Source of the DNA: Methylomonas aurea | GTDB taxonomy: Bacteria > Pseudomonadota > Gammaproteobacteria > Methylococcales > Methylomonadaceae | DNA: 64,000 nucleotides | NCBI RefSeq assembly: GCF_024505045.1 | Contig: NZ_JANIBM010000011.1 | Location: 58,277-122,276, forward strand | Reading direction: 5' to 3' | Shown here: positions 18,682-27,521 of the stretch, in pieces | Layout: every line of letters starts with the position of its first letter | Numbering within the stretch: the first letter of the stretch is position 1 | Made by a program: the position numbers and the translations under genes | Notes under the pieces: generated by a model | Told to the model about the DNA's origin: nothing | Seen by the model: the letters and a program-made list of their open reading frames with translations, nothing else | The model's database searches: none

Positions 18682-19640
18682 AAGCTATTGCAAAAAGGAT
18701 ACTGGAGCAGCCCTCGTTCGTTGATAATCCTCCGGTTTTAGTTGATTTGGGGGCGTCGGGCCACCTTCCTAAGCAATGGGAGCTTATCGCTCCGTATTCT
18801 ATTTGCGTCGGTTTTGATGCTGACACTAGGGAGTTTTCGGTATCGGAAACTGAAAAAAAGGAATGGAAAAAATTATTTTTGATAAACCGTCTGGTAGCGG
18901 ATAGAGAAAGCGAAGAAATCAATTTTTATCTCACTAAATCGCCATATTGTTCAAGTTCATTGCGTCCCAATAATTTGGCTCTTCAACCCTGGGCATTTAG
19001 TTCGCTTTTTGAAATAGAGAAAGTTGATAAGCTTTCCTCGGTACTTTTGGCAGAATCCCTCAGCAAAGTTGGTATTGAATATATAGATTGGTATAAATCC
19101 GATACACAGGGAACGGATTTGCGTATTTTCGATTCTTTACCTAAATCTACTAAGGAAAAAATTCTTTTAGCCGAATTTGAGCCTGGAATTATTGATGCTT
19201 ATTTCGGTGAAGATAAGCTGCATCAACTAATGGCTTATATGGAAGCGATGCCGTTCTGGATTTCTGGTATGGATATCAAGGGATCGCAGCGCATTGATTC
19301 ATTAGATTTGCGGAATCTTGGTTTTTTGTCGCAGCGCAGCATAGGCTCATTTTTAAAGTCTGCACCTGGTTGGTGCGAGATTGCTTATATCAATACCATG
19401 GAAAGTCAAGATTTAACCAAGCGAGAGTGGTTGCTTGCTTGGTTATTTGCGTCCATCAAACAAGAACATGGTTTCGCATTATATGCGGCAAGGCTAGGTG
19501 CCAATAAATTCGATGACGAGTTTTTTGATGAGCTTTATGCTATATCCAGTCGTTATCTTTCACCCGGCTATATAAAATATGCCGCCGGAATGATCTGCAA
19601 AATTTCTAAGCGTATTAGGCGGAGTATTGCAGGTGCTTGA
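18678..19640 (+). CDS. FkbM-like methyltransferase
   Basis: A 320-residue protein with a SAM-binding-like opening PPVLVDLGASGHLPKQWE, an acidic strand VGFDADTREF, and WYKSDTQGTDLRIFDSL in the place of the FkbM DxEG hallmark. The motifs are looser than in the gene at 15592, so catalytic activity is probable but not certain. GTG start within the previous gene's stop (GTGA). Fourth methyltransferase-like gene of this cluster. Confidence 0.7.
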   Translation: MKAIAKRILEQPSFVDNPPVLVDLGASGHLPKQWELIAPYSICVGFDADTREFSVSETEKKEWKKLFLINRLVADRESEEINFYLTKSPYCSSSLRPNNLALQPWAFSSLFEIEKVDKLSSVLLAESLSKVGIEYIDWYKSDTQGTDLRIFDSLPKSTKEKILLAEFEPGIIDAYFGEDKLHQLMAYMEAMPFWISGMDIKGSQRIDSLDLRNLGFLSQRSIGSFLKSAPGWCEIAYINTMESQDLTKREWLLAWLFASIKQEHGFALYAARLGANKFDDEFFDELYAISSRYLSPGYIKYAAGMICKISKRIRRSIAGA

Positions 19641-20631
19641 TGGCTATTCAAACAAGCAAGTGTTAATTACGGGGGGGCTGGGTTTCATCGGCTCCAGTCT
19701 GGCGCGGAAACTTGTCGCTCTTGGCGCCAAAGTTACGCTGGTAGATAGCCTTATTCCGCAGTACGGCGGCAATCCTTTCAATATAAACGATATTCTCGAT
19801 CAAGTTCTGGTGAATGTCTGCGATGTGCGGGACCCGTTCGCCATTGCGTATTTGCTCAGGGACAAGGACTATTTATTCAACTTGGCAGGGCAAACAAGCC
19901 ATTTGGACTCCATGGCCGATCCGCAGACCGATCTGGATATTAACGCCCAAGCCCAACTGTCATTATTGGAAGCTTGCCGTAAGGTTAACACAGACTTGAA
20001 AATTGTATTTGCCAGTACTCGGCAAATCTATGGTAAGCCAGATTATTTGCCTGTCGATGAGAAACATCCGATTCGGCCAGTTGACGTAAACGGTATCAAC
20101 AAACTGGCAGGGGAATGGTATCACCTGCTCTATAACAATGTGTACGGCATTCGCGCGTGCGCATTGCGCCTGACTAATACCTATGGCCCGGGCATGAGAG
20201 TAAAAGACGCACGGCAAACTTTCCTCGGGATTTGGGTGCGGCTGCTAATCGAGGGAAAGCCAATCAAGGTTTTTGGCGATGGGATGCAGTTGCGGGATTT
20301 CAATTATATCGATGACTGTGTGGACGCTCTGTTACTTGCCGGCGCCAGCGACGATTCGAACGGTAAGGTCTATAACCTGGGTAGCAACGAAGTGATTAGC
20401 TTGAAAGAACTGGCCGGATTAATGGTTAGTCTGGAATCTGGCGGCGCTTTTGAGTTGATTCCTTTTCCACCGGAGCGTAAGGCGATCGATATAGGCGATT
20501 ATTACAGCGATTTTTCGTTAATTAGTCGCGAACTCGGCTGGCAACCCCGGATCGGTCTGAGGGATGGTTTGACTCGAACATTGGCCTACTATCGTGCCCA
20601 TCATCGTCAATATTGGGACGAAACGTCATGA
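19633..20631 (+). CDS. NAD-dependent epimerase/dehydratase (extended SDR)
   Basis: Nucleotide-sugar epimerase or dehydratase family, supplying an activated sugar for the glycan. It has the NAD-binding LITGGLGFIGSS, the strand VTLVDSL with Asp for the ribose, FNLAGQTSH, IVFASTRQIYG and the C-terminal NLGSNEVISLKEL. The usual YxxxK catalytic pair reads NGINK here: Lys is kept but Tyr is Asn, so the chemistry may differ from standard epimerases. GTG at 19633 is taken as start; TTG at 19627 is in frame. Either overlaps the previous gene. Followed by an overlapping aminotransferase, so product and next enzyme may act in one pathway. Confidence 0.83.
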   Translation: MLDGYSNKQVLITGGLGFIGSSLARKLVALGAKVTLVDSLIPQYGGNPFNINDILDQVLVNVCDVRDPFAIAYLLRDKDYLFNLAGQTSHLDSMADPQTDLDINAQAQLSLLEACRKVNTDLKIVFASTRQIYGKPDYLPVDEKHPIRPVDVNGINKLAGEWYHLLYNNVYGIRACALRLTNTYGPGMRVKDARQTFLGIWVRLLIEGKPIKVFGDGMQLRDFNYIDDCVDALLLAGASDDSNGKVYNLGSNEVISLKELAGLMVSLESGGAFELIPFPPERKAIDIGDYYSDFSLISRELGWQPRIGLRDGLTRTLAYYRAHHRQYWDETS

Positions 20632-21731
20632 TTTTGATGAACGATTTCAAAGCGGAACCGCCGGAGTTGCACCAGGCTATGCTTGGTGCGGCAAGTCGCG
20701 TACTGGAATCGGGGTGGTATGTGCTTGGCCGTGAAGTAGAGGTATTCGAAAGACAATGGGCGGCGGAATGCGGTGTCGCATATGGGGTAGGCGTAGGTAA
20801 CGGCATGGACGCCATAGAGATCGCCCTGCGGTCACTAGGAATAGGGCCTGGTGACGAGGTCATCACCACACCTATGACGGCCTTTGCTACAGTACTGGCC
20901 ATTGTCAGAGCGGGCGCTACTCCGGTGCTGGCGGATATCGATCGGCAAACCGCGTTGATGTCCATCGACAGTGCGCGACGCTGCATTACACTGCGAACCA
21001 AAGCAATCGTTTTGGTGCACCTCTACGGGCAAATTCGGGCGATGGATGCCTGGACAGAACTCTGTGCCGCTCGCGGTATCTTGCTGGTCGAAGATTGTGC
21101 TCAGGCCCATTTGGCGTCGCTCAACGGCAACATGGCAGGCAGTTTTGGCGCGGCCGGGGCGTTTAGCTTTTATCCCACCAAAAATCTTGGGGCTGTGGGC
21201 GATGCCGGCATGTTGGTGAGCGATGACGAGGCTCTGGCGCGGAAGGCCGCCAAGTTGCGCAATTATGGTCAAAGCGTACGTTATTACCATCCTGAGATGG
21301 GCTTAAATAGCCGGCTGGATGAAATGCAAGCCGCCATATTGGGCGAGCGGTTAAAGTGGCTCCCCGAATTTACGACTCGACGGCGGGAGATTGCCGACGC
21401 TTATTTATCCGGCATCGATAATCCTCTTGTCAAATGCATGGCTGTGCCGGAATCGCCGCAAGCCCATGTTTACCATCTGTTTGTCGTGAACTGCGCTCAG
21501 CGGGATAAATTGCAAGCCCATTTACGGACGCATCAGGTGCAAACCCATATCCACTATCCGATTCCTATCCACCAACAGGAGTCCTGCCTAAATATCGCCC
21601 GCGATCCGTTAGGTTTGGCAAACAGCGAGCACCATGCGGCAACATGCCTTTCCATCCCGTGCCATCCGCAGATGGCGGATGCGGAAGTCGACGTCGTCAT
21701 CGCAGCTTTGAATTCCTTTTCAGGCGAGTAA
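20628..21731 (+). CDS. DegT/DnrJ/EryC1/StrS-family sugar aminotransferase
   Basis: PLP-dependent transaminase converting a nucleotide-linked ketosugar to an aminosugar. The 367-residue protein shows the fold-type I pattern of this family: GVGNGMDAIEIAL, LVHLYGQIRAMDA, LVEDCAQAH with the PLP-contacting Asp, FSFYPTKNLGAVGDAG with the Schiff-base Lys, and GLNSRLDEMQAAIL. The ATG overlaps the epimerase stop (ATGA), tying the two together; the pair could make a 3- or 4-amino deoxysugar. Confidence 0.92.
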   Translation: MILMNDFKAEPPELHQAMLGAASRVLESGWYVLGREVEVFERQWAAECGVAYGVGVGNGMDAIEIALRSLGIGPGDEVITTPMTAFATVLAIVRAGATPVLADIDRQTALMSIDSARRCITLRTKAIVLVHLYGQIRAMDAWTELCAARGILLVEDCAQAHLASLNGNMAGSFGAAGAFSFYPTKNLGAVGDAGMLVSDDEALARKAAKLRNYGQSVRYYHPEMGLNSRLDEMQAAILGERLKWLPEFTTRRREIADAYLSGIDNPLVKCMAVPESPQAHVYHLFVVNCAQRDKLQAHLRTHQVQTHIHYPIPIHQQESCLNIARDPLGLANSEHHAATCLSIPCHPQMADAEVDVVIAALNSFSGE

Positions 21732-22678
21732 TGGAACACTATGTAACGTTGTTTGACAGTCTGTTTTTACCTCAGGGATTGGCTCTGCATCGTTCCATGC
21801 AACGCCATGCCGGCTCGTACACCCTGTGGATTTTGTGCATGGACGATGACGTTTTTGAGATGTTAGGGGTATTAAACCTGCCAAACGTGCGACTTCTACC
21901 ACTGAGCAAGCTCGAAACCGATGAATTAATTCGAGTCAAAGCCAATCGCTCCAAGGGTGAGTATTGTTGGACATTGACTCCGTTTTCGCCGCGCTTTGTA
22001 TTTGAGGCGGACCCATCTGTGCGACGGGTGACTTATTTGGACGCGGATTTATGGTTTCGTAAAAATCCAAGCCCGATATTCCGCGAGTTCGAAGCCTCCG
22101 GCAAGCAGGTATTGATTACCGATCATGCTTACGCACCCGAATACGACCGTTCTGAGACTTCCGGCCAGTATTGCGTGCAATTTGTAGTATTTAACCGAGA
22201 GGGTGGAGAGCCAGTCAGAGCGTGGTGGGAGGCCCGCTGCGTCGAGTGGTGCTATGCGCGAACGGAAGATGGAAAGTTCGGCGATCAGAAGTATCTGGAC
22301 GACTGGCCGGAGCGATTTGCACAATACGTGCATGTTTTGGCCGACAAAGAACTGCTGCTAGCGCCCTGGAATGCCACTCGATTTCCATATGGCCGCGGGA
22401 TTTGCTGGCACTTTCACGAGCTAAGAATTGTGCGTGGGTGGCTGGCGGGTCGATACGCCGTCGACTGTGGCTCTTATCCTCTGCCTAAGCCGGTTAAGCG
22501 TTTTATTTATCAGGAATATTTCAAGGATTTGCAGGCGGCGCTAGACACGATGCGCGGCTACGGCTGGCAGATAAGACCGCAGCGAACGCGCTCCATGACC
22601 ACTAGCGTTATCGAATGTTTTGCGGGGTACTGGCAGCAAATCTGGAGAATCCGCGTGCATTGGCATCAGCCTCTGTAG
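21731..22678 (+). CDS. Putative glycosyltransferase (family 8-like)
   Basis: A 315-residue protein beginning MEHYVTLFDSLFLPQGLALH, with VTYLDADLWF providing a DXD metal-binding motif and a later LAPWNATRF segment, like the uncharacterised GT-A fold transferases often found in LPS and capsule loci. The start overlaps the aminotransferase stop (TAATG). Last gene of the cluster; its TAG stop lies 8 bases from the stop of the convergent ygiQ-type gene. Donor unknown. Confidence 0.75.
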   Translation: MEHYVTLFDSLFLPQGLALHRSMQRHAGSYTLWILCMDDDVFEMLGVLNLPNVRLLPLSKLETDELIRVKANRSKGEYCWTLTPFSPRFVFEADPSVRRVTYLDADLWFRKNPSPIFREFEASGKQVLITDHAYAPEYDRSETSGQYCVQFVVFNREGGEPVRAWWEARCVEWCYARTEDGKFGDQKYLDDWPERFAQYVHVLADKELLLAPWNATRFPYGRGICWHFHELRIVRGWLAGRYAVDCGSYPLPKPVKRFIYQEYFKDLQAALDTMRGYGWQIRPQRTRSMTTSVIECFAGYWQQIWRIRVHWHQPL

Positions 22679-22698
22679 CCCAAAAATTATTTTTGGGC
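22678..22698. terminator. Inverted repeat between convergent genes, possible bidirectional terminator
   Basis: GCCCAAAAA, TTA, TTTTTGGGC: a 9-bp perfect stem with 3-base loop. The first base is the last of the plus-strand TAG stop and the loop is the minus-strand TAA stop. T-runs lie inside the stem rather than after it, so it is not a textbook terminator. Confidence 0.45.
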
Positions 22699-24840
22699 TC
22701 GCTTGCGGCGCGCTTCGTGCTTTTTATTGGTTTTATCGAAACCGGTAAATTTGGTTCTAAACGCTTGAGTTTTGTTTGTTTTGGGCGTGACTTCAGCATC
22801 GCCTTTCGGCTGAAAACTCGGCACTAAATGCTGTTTTCCGTTGCCGATCAGATCCGCCCGTCCCATCTCTTTCAACGCTTCCCGCAATAGCGGCCAGTTT
22901 TTCGGGTCGTGGTAGCGCAAAAACGCTTTGTGCAGTTTGCGTTGCTTCATGCTGCGCGGGATCGGGATGTCCGGCACATTGCGGCCGATTTTGTGCAGAG
23001 TGTCCTTGCCGGAATGGTACATCGCGGTGGCGATCGACATTGGCGATGGCAGAAAGGCCTGGACCTGGTCGGCCCGAAAGCCGTTACGTTTCAACCATAA
23101 CGCCAGATTCAGCATATCTCGGTCGGTGGTGCCGGGGTGAGCGGCTATGAAATACGGGATCAGGTATTGTTCTTTGCCGGCTTCCTTGGAGTATTTGTCG
23201 AACATCGCCTTGAAGCGGTCGTAAGTGCCCATGCCGGGTTTCATCATTTTCGACAGCGGGCCCTGTTCGGTGTGTTCCGGGGCGATTTTCAGATAGCCGC
23301 CGACGTGGTGGCTGACCAGTTCTTTCACATAAGCCGGCGTTTCCACGGCAATGTCGTAACGCAACCCGGAGGCGATGAAGATTTTCTTGATACCGGGCAG
23401 GGCGCGGGCGCGGCGGTACAGTTTGATCAACGGCGTCTGATCGGTGTTGAGATTTTGGCAGATGCCGGGGTAAACGCACGACGGTTTGCGGCAGGATGCT
23501 TCTATTTTCGGGTCCTTGCAAGCCAGACGCCACATGTTGGCGGTCGGTCCGCCCAGGTCGGAGATATTGCCGGTGAAGTTGGGCGAGGTATCGCGGATGG
23601 CTTCGATCTCGCGGATGATTGAATCTTCCGAACGGTTTTGAATGATGCAGCCTTCGTGTTCGGTGATGGAGCAAAAGCTGCAGCCGCCGAAACAGCCGCG
23701 CATGATCAGCACCGAGTGTTGGATCATTTCGAAGGCCGGAATATTGGCCTTGCCGTAGGCAGTATGCGGTAGCCGCGAATAGGGCAGGTCGAACACGCCG
23801 TCCATTTCCGGCGTGGTCAACGGCAGCGGCGGCGGATTGATCCACACCTCGCGGCTGTCGTGGCGCTGAATCAGGGCGCGGGCGTTGCCGGGGTTGGTTT
23901 CGCCGTGCATCACTCGCGAGGCGTGGGCATACAAAATAGGGTCGTCTTTGACCGCTTCGTAGCTCGGCAGGCGAATCACGGTTTGTGCCCGATTCTTGTT
24001 GGCGATAGGTTTGAACTGAATGATTTTCTCGTTATCGGCCAGACCGCTAGCGGCCGCTGCCGGCGCCGATTCGCAACTCGGCATTTCCTGATACGGATTT
24101 TGGTGCACGATGGCCTGGCCGGGCTGGTCGAAATGGGTCGAATCCTTTTCGATCCAGCCTTGCGGCACTTGTTTGACGAAATGCACGGTGCCGCGGATGC
24201 CCTTCAAATCGTGAATGCTTTCGCCCTTGGCTAGGCGATGAGCGATTTCGACGATTTGGCGCTCGGCGTTGCCGTAGACCAATAAATCGGCTTTCGAATC
24301 CAGCAGAATCGATTTGCGCACCTTGTCTGACCAGTAATCGTAATGGGCAATACGGCGCAGGCTGGCCTCGATGCCGCCGATGATGATCGGTACATTTTTA
24401 TAGGCTTCCCGGCAACGGTGCGAGTAGACGTTGACCGCGCGATCCGGCCGCTTGCCTGCGGTACCGTCGGCGGTGTAGGCGTCGTTGGAGCGGATTTTTT
24501 TGTCGGAGGTATAGCGGTTGACCATCGAATCCATGTTGCCGCCGGTGACGCCGAAGAACAGCGTTGGCTGGCCGAGCTTGCGAAAATCGTCGGCGCTGTG
24601 CCAATCGGGTTGAGAAATGATGCCGACCCGAAAACCCTGCGCTTCCAGCACCCGGCCAATCACCGCCATGCCGAAGCTGGGATGGTCGACGTAGGCGTCT
24701 CCGGTTACCAAGATGATGTCGCAGGCGTCCCAGCCCAGCGCGTCCATCTCCGCGCGACTCATCGGCAACTCGGGAGCCGGACCGAAGCGGTGCGCCCAGT
24801 ATTTTTTGTAGCCGAAAATGTTGGCGGCGTTATGGATCAT
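22687..24840 (-). CDS. YgiQ family radical SAM protein
   Basis: A 717-residue cytoplasmic protein of unknown reaction. The N-terminal B12-binding-like/UPF0313 region ([19 protein letters not shown]) is followed by a radical SAM domain with the CxxxCxxC cluster site at Cys383, Cys387 and Cys390 ([10 protein letters not shown]), then a long C-terminal domain and a Lys/Arg-rich disordered tail. This matches YgiQ in length and order. The start overlaps the stop of the preceding spermidine-synthase-like gene (ATGA on the minus strand), so both are on one transcript. Confidence 0.92.
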   Translation of the reverse strand: MIHNAANIFGYKKYWAHRFGPAPELPMSRAEMDALGWDACDIILVTGDAYVDHPSFGMAVIGRVLEAQGFRVGIISQPDWHSADDFRKLGQPTLFFGVTGGNMDSMVNRYTSDKKIRSNDAYTADGTAGKRPDRAVNVYSHRCREAYKNVPIIIGGIEASLRRIAHYDYWSDKVRKSILLDSKADLLVYGNAERQIVEIAHRLAKGESIHDLKGIRGTVHFVKQVPQGWIEKDSTHFDQPGQAIVHQNPYQEMPSCESAPAAAASGLADNEKIIQFKPIANKNRAQTVIRLPSYEAVKDDPILYAHASRVMHGETNPGNARALIQRHDSREVWINPPPLPLTTPEMDGVFDLPYSRLPHTAYGKANIPAFEMIQHSVLIMRGCFGGCSFCSITEHEGCIIQNRSEDSIIREIEAIRDTSPNFTGNISDLGGPTANMWRLACKDPKIEASCRKPSCVYPGICQNLNTDQTPLIKLYRRARALPGIKKIFIASGLRYDIAVETPAYVKELVSHHVGGYLKIAPEHTEQGPLSKMMKPGMGTYDRFKAMFDKYSKEAGKEQYLIPYFIAAHPGTTDRDMLNLALWLKRNGFRADQVQAFLPSPMSIATAMYHSGKDTLHKIGRNVPDIPIPRSMKQRKLHKAFLRYHDPKNWPLLREALKEMGRADLIGNGKQHLVPSFQPKGDAEVTPKTNKTQAFRTKFTGFDKTNKKHEARRKRAQK

Positions 24841-25640
24841 GGTTGCAGAACTCGATGCAGAATGCTGGGATTATTGCGTTTAAAATCTTGTAAAAAAACC
24901 GGAAATTCCAGCTGGTATTGCTGTTCCAGTTGATTGGCTTTGGCGATCAGCCTTTTGAACTGGGGTTTCGGGAAGTTTTCGCCGAAAGCGAAGCCGATGA
25001 TATTGCCGCGGTTGCGTACCGGCAAAAACAGCATGCGCCAGTTAAAAATCCGTCCCATGTGCCAGGAAACCTGCTGAAACATAGGCTTGTCGGTGCCCCA
25101 TAAATTGATCACCAACACGCCGTCCTTTTTCAGCAGATTTCGGCAGTCGTCGAAGAAGCGTTGGCTGCCGACTTCCGGAGCCATGCCGCTATCGCTATAG
25201 GCATCGACCATGATCAAATCGTGAATCTCGGCCAGTTCCCGACTTTGGTTCCGAACATGATCCGCGCCGCAACCGATTTTGATTTTCAGGCGCGGATTGA
25301 ACGGTAAGCCGAAATGGCTGCGCGCCACCTTCAGTACGCTGCTGCGGAACTCGACGACTTTCAGCCGGCATTCCGGAAACTGGTGCAGCATGAACTTGGC
25401 GATGGTGCCGCCGCCCAAGCCTATCATTAGCACATCGCGCGGGTTGTCGTTGAACAGCAGCAAAGCCATCATGGCCCGGGCGTAATAGGAGTGCAGGCGA
25501 TTCGGGTCGGCAATCAACATGCTGCTTTGCCGGGCCGGCGAGCCGAAGTGCAGGGCGCGTTCGCCGTTGTTGTCGACTACTTCGATGACGCCCTCGTCGT
25601 CATGGCTTTGGTGGACTACCAAGCCTTCGTATTTGTACAT
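24837..25640 (-). CDS. Spermidine/spermine synthase-like SAM-binding protein
   Basis: The roughly 267-residue protein has the polyamine-synthase-like Rossmann domain: [16 protein letters not shown], the acidic strand [14 protein letters not shown], and [11 protein letters not shown]. The DSTDP-type active site of genuine spermidine synthases is not seen (DAYSDSG here), and it is shorter at the N-terminus, so aminopropyl transfer is doubtful. ATG at 25640 is preferred over TTG four codons earlier. Overlaps the radical SAM gene. Confidence 0.78.
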   Translation of the reverse strand: MYKYEGLVVHQSHDDEGVIEVVDNNGERALHFGSPARQSSMLIADPNRLHSYYARAMMALLLFNDNPRDVLMIGLGGGTIAKFMLHQFPECRLKVVEFRSSVLKVARSHFGLPFNPRLKIKIGCGADHVRNQSRELAEIHDLIMVDAYSDSGMAPEVGSQRFFDDCRNLLKKDGVLVINLWGTDKPMFQQVSWHMGRIFNWRMLFLPVRNRGNIIGFAFGENFPKPQFKRLIAKANQLEQQYQLEFPVFLQDFKRNNPSILHRVLQP

Positions 25641-25817
25641 GCTGTGGAGCAAACGGTAAAGAGGCGGCTATTTTCCTTGAAAATCCGCCGCTTGTCTTGC
25701 GAATCCTGCGAATTCCGGCCGGAAGCGGCCTCGAAGGTTAGCCAGCGCAGGTACTTGCGGATCGCACCGGATCGCCCTACAGTGGAGAGCCGGAAACCAC
25801 TACCTCGAGGCTTTGTG

Positions 25818-26234
25818 ATGAAAAGACTATTGCCGATACTCTTATTGATGGCGCCGGTTTTGGCGGCGGCAAACAATACCGACAGCCGGAGCGGCCAACC
25901 GGCCGTGAATCCGAAAATGCAACAAATGCTGGAAAAAATCCAGGCCATGCAAAATTGCATGAAAAATGTCGATAAATCCGCTCTGAAAGCCTTGGAGCAG
26001 CAAGCCAAGCAATTCAGCGCGGAGGTCAAGCAGTTGTGTGCAGTCGGACAACGCGATGAAGCTCAACAGCGGGCGATTGGCTTCGGCCGGGAAATTGCCG
26101 CCAACAAAGCCATGCAACTGACCAAAAAGTGCAGCGAGGGATTGAACGGTCTGGCGCCGGATCTGGCGGTTGCCGAGTCCTATGCGGAATCGGATAAAAC
26201 CCGACATATTTGCGATCATTCCGAAAGCCGCTAG
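25818..26234 (+). CDS. Small exported protein of unknown function
   Basis: 138 residues with a clear signal peptide (MKRLLPILLLMAPVLAAA), then a helical, Gln/Lys-rich mature part with three or four Cys residues (QNCMKN, KQLCAVG, KKCSEG, HICDH) that could form disulfides in the periplasm. I recognise no family. CGAGG precedes the ATG. Its pattern (signal, KCxx/NYKKC-like helices) resembles the next gene, and both may be related periplasmic proteins. Confidence 0.7.
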   Translation: MKRLLPILLLMAPVLAAANNTDSRSGQPAVNPKMQQMLEKIQAMQNCMKNVDKSALKALEQQAKQFSAEVKQLCAVGQRDEAQQRAIGFGREIAANKAMQLTKKCSEGLNGLAPDLAVAESYAESDKTRHICDHSESR

Positions 26235-26389
26235 ATCTAACCGGGGGCGGCGCACCGGGCCGGCCGATTAGGTGCGCTAGAGGCTACGCCGCTGCCTGTA
26301 CGGATCGCGATTTTCCGGCGTCGTTGTTCAAGTTCGCCGGCATCGCGTAAAATCGCCATTCGACATCATGCCCGTATTGGAGAAAAATC

Positions 26390-26773
26390 ATGAAATACCG
26401 TTTGTTTGCTTTGCTGATGCTTGCCGCCGGCATGGCGTGCGCCGAAGACGCCAAAGAAGAATGGAACGAAACCAGTTTAAGCAACGAAACCATCGAGAAA
26501 ATCCAGAAAGCGCAATTCAACTACAAAAAATGCGTGGTCGATACGATGCAAAAACCCGACTTTGCCAAACTGGAAAGCCGTAATGCGACCGACGCCATCA
26601 TTAAACTGTGCGAAGCGACTCTGGGCGAAATGCGCCAAGTCTATTTGGATGCGCAAGTACCCGGCGTTATCGCCGACCGCCATTTGAAAAAATTGCGCAT
26701 CCAAGTCACGCGCAATCTGTTGCAAGAGCTGATGTACGCCGAAGCAGCAAAAAAATCCGGGATGCCGCAATAA
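26390..26773 (+). CDS. Small exported protein of unknown function
   Basis: 127 residues with a signal peptide cleaved after AGMACA, then a helical mature domain with two Cys (NYKKCVVDT and IKLCEAT). GGAG lies upstream of the ATG. No family recognised. The presence of paired Cys and size suggest a soluble periplasmic helical protein. It stands 155 bases after the previous gene, a gap with a 7-bp GC-rich inverted repeat (26250-26277) lacking a T-run. Confidence 0.72.
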   Translation: MKYRLFALLMLAAGMACAEDAKEEWNETSLSNETIEKIQKAQFNYKKCVVDTMQKPDFAKLESRNATDAIIKLCEATLGEMRQVYLDAQVPGVIADRHLKKLRIQVTRNLLQELMYAEAAKKSGMPQ

Positions 26774-26873
26774 CAGCCGTACCGGCCGGCCGACGCCGCG
26801 CTGCCTGTGGCCGGCGCCAGGCGCGCAGCCGCTCCAGCGTCTAGCGCTTTGTTTCACTAACCCTGCATTGTTC

Positions 26874-27521
26874 ATGAACACATACACCATAGATTTATCG
26901 TTACGTCCGACTACATTCGACCTGTGGCACGTTTGCCTGGCCGGAACCGTGGCCGTATTGGCTTTCATCTTGATTGCCGTATTGATTTCGGTTTTGCTCG
27001 GACTGCGCCGCTGTAAATCCGCGCCGCGAACTGTCGAACCGGTACCGGCCCCGCGACCCGAAATCAAAATCGTCGAGAAGATCGTAGAGGTGGAAAAAGT
27101 GGTTCAGGCGCCGGCTCCGGAACCGGTGGTATTGAAAGAAGCGACTCCGGACGCGGCCTTGCAGTTGCTAAGTCTGCTGCAGAAAGAAGCCCGTTTCATC
27201 GATTTCATCAAGGAAGATGTCAGCGCTTTTGCCGATGCCGATATCGGTGCCGCGGCGCGCATCGTGCATCAGGGGTGCAGCAAAGTGATCAACGAACATT
27301 TCAAATTGGCACCGGTCAGTCAGGATGCGGAAGGCAGCCGTGTGACCTTGAACAAAGGCTTCGACGCCGCCGCATTTCGTTTGACCGGCAATATCGTCGG
27401 CGAAGCGCCGTTCTCCGGCGTGCTGGTGCATAAAGGCTGGCAGGTCACCGAATTGCATTTGCCGAAACTGACCGAGGGCCACAACGCCAAAATCATTGCT
27501 GCGGCCGAGGTTGAATTATGA
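26874..27521 (+). CDS. DUF2760 domain-containing membrane-anchored protein
   Basis: 215 residues from ATG 26874. A single hydrophobic helix (about 20-45, LAGTVAVLAFILIAVLISVLLGL) is followed by a Pro/Glu/Lys-rich linker with IVEKIVEVEKVV and then the conserved DUF2760 domain (ALQLLSLLQKEARFIDFIKED near its start). Function unknown; topology suggests a cytoplasmic domain on a membrane anchor. Its stop overlaps the start of the Hsp70-family gene (ATGA), so the pair is probably a functional unit with the chaperone-like protein. Confidence 0.82.
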   Translation: MNTYTIDLSLRPTTFDLWHVCLAGTVAVLAFILIAVLISVLLGLRRCKSAPRTVEPVPAPRPEIKIVEKIVEVEKVVQAPAPEPVVLKEATPDAALQLLSLLQKEARFIDFIKEDVSAFADADIGAAARIVHQGCSKVINEHFKLAPVSQDAEGSRVTLNKGFDAAAFRLTGNIVGEAPFSGVLVHKGWQVTELHLPKLTEGHNAKIIAAAEVEL

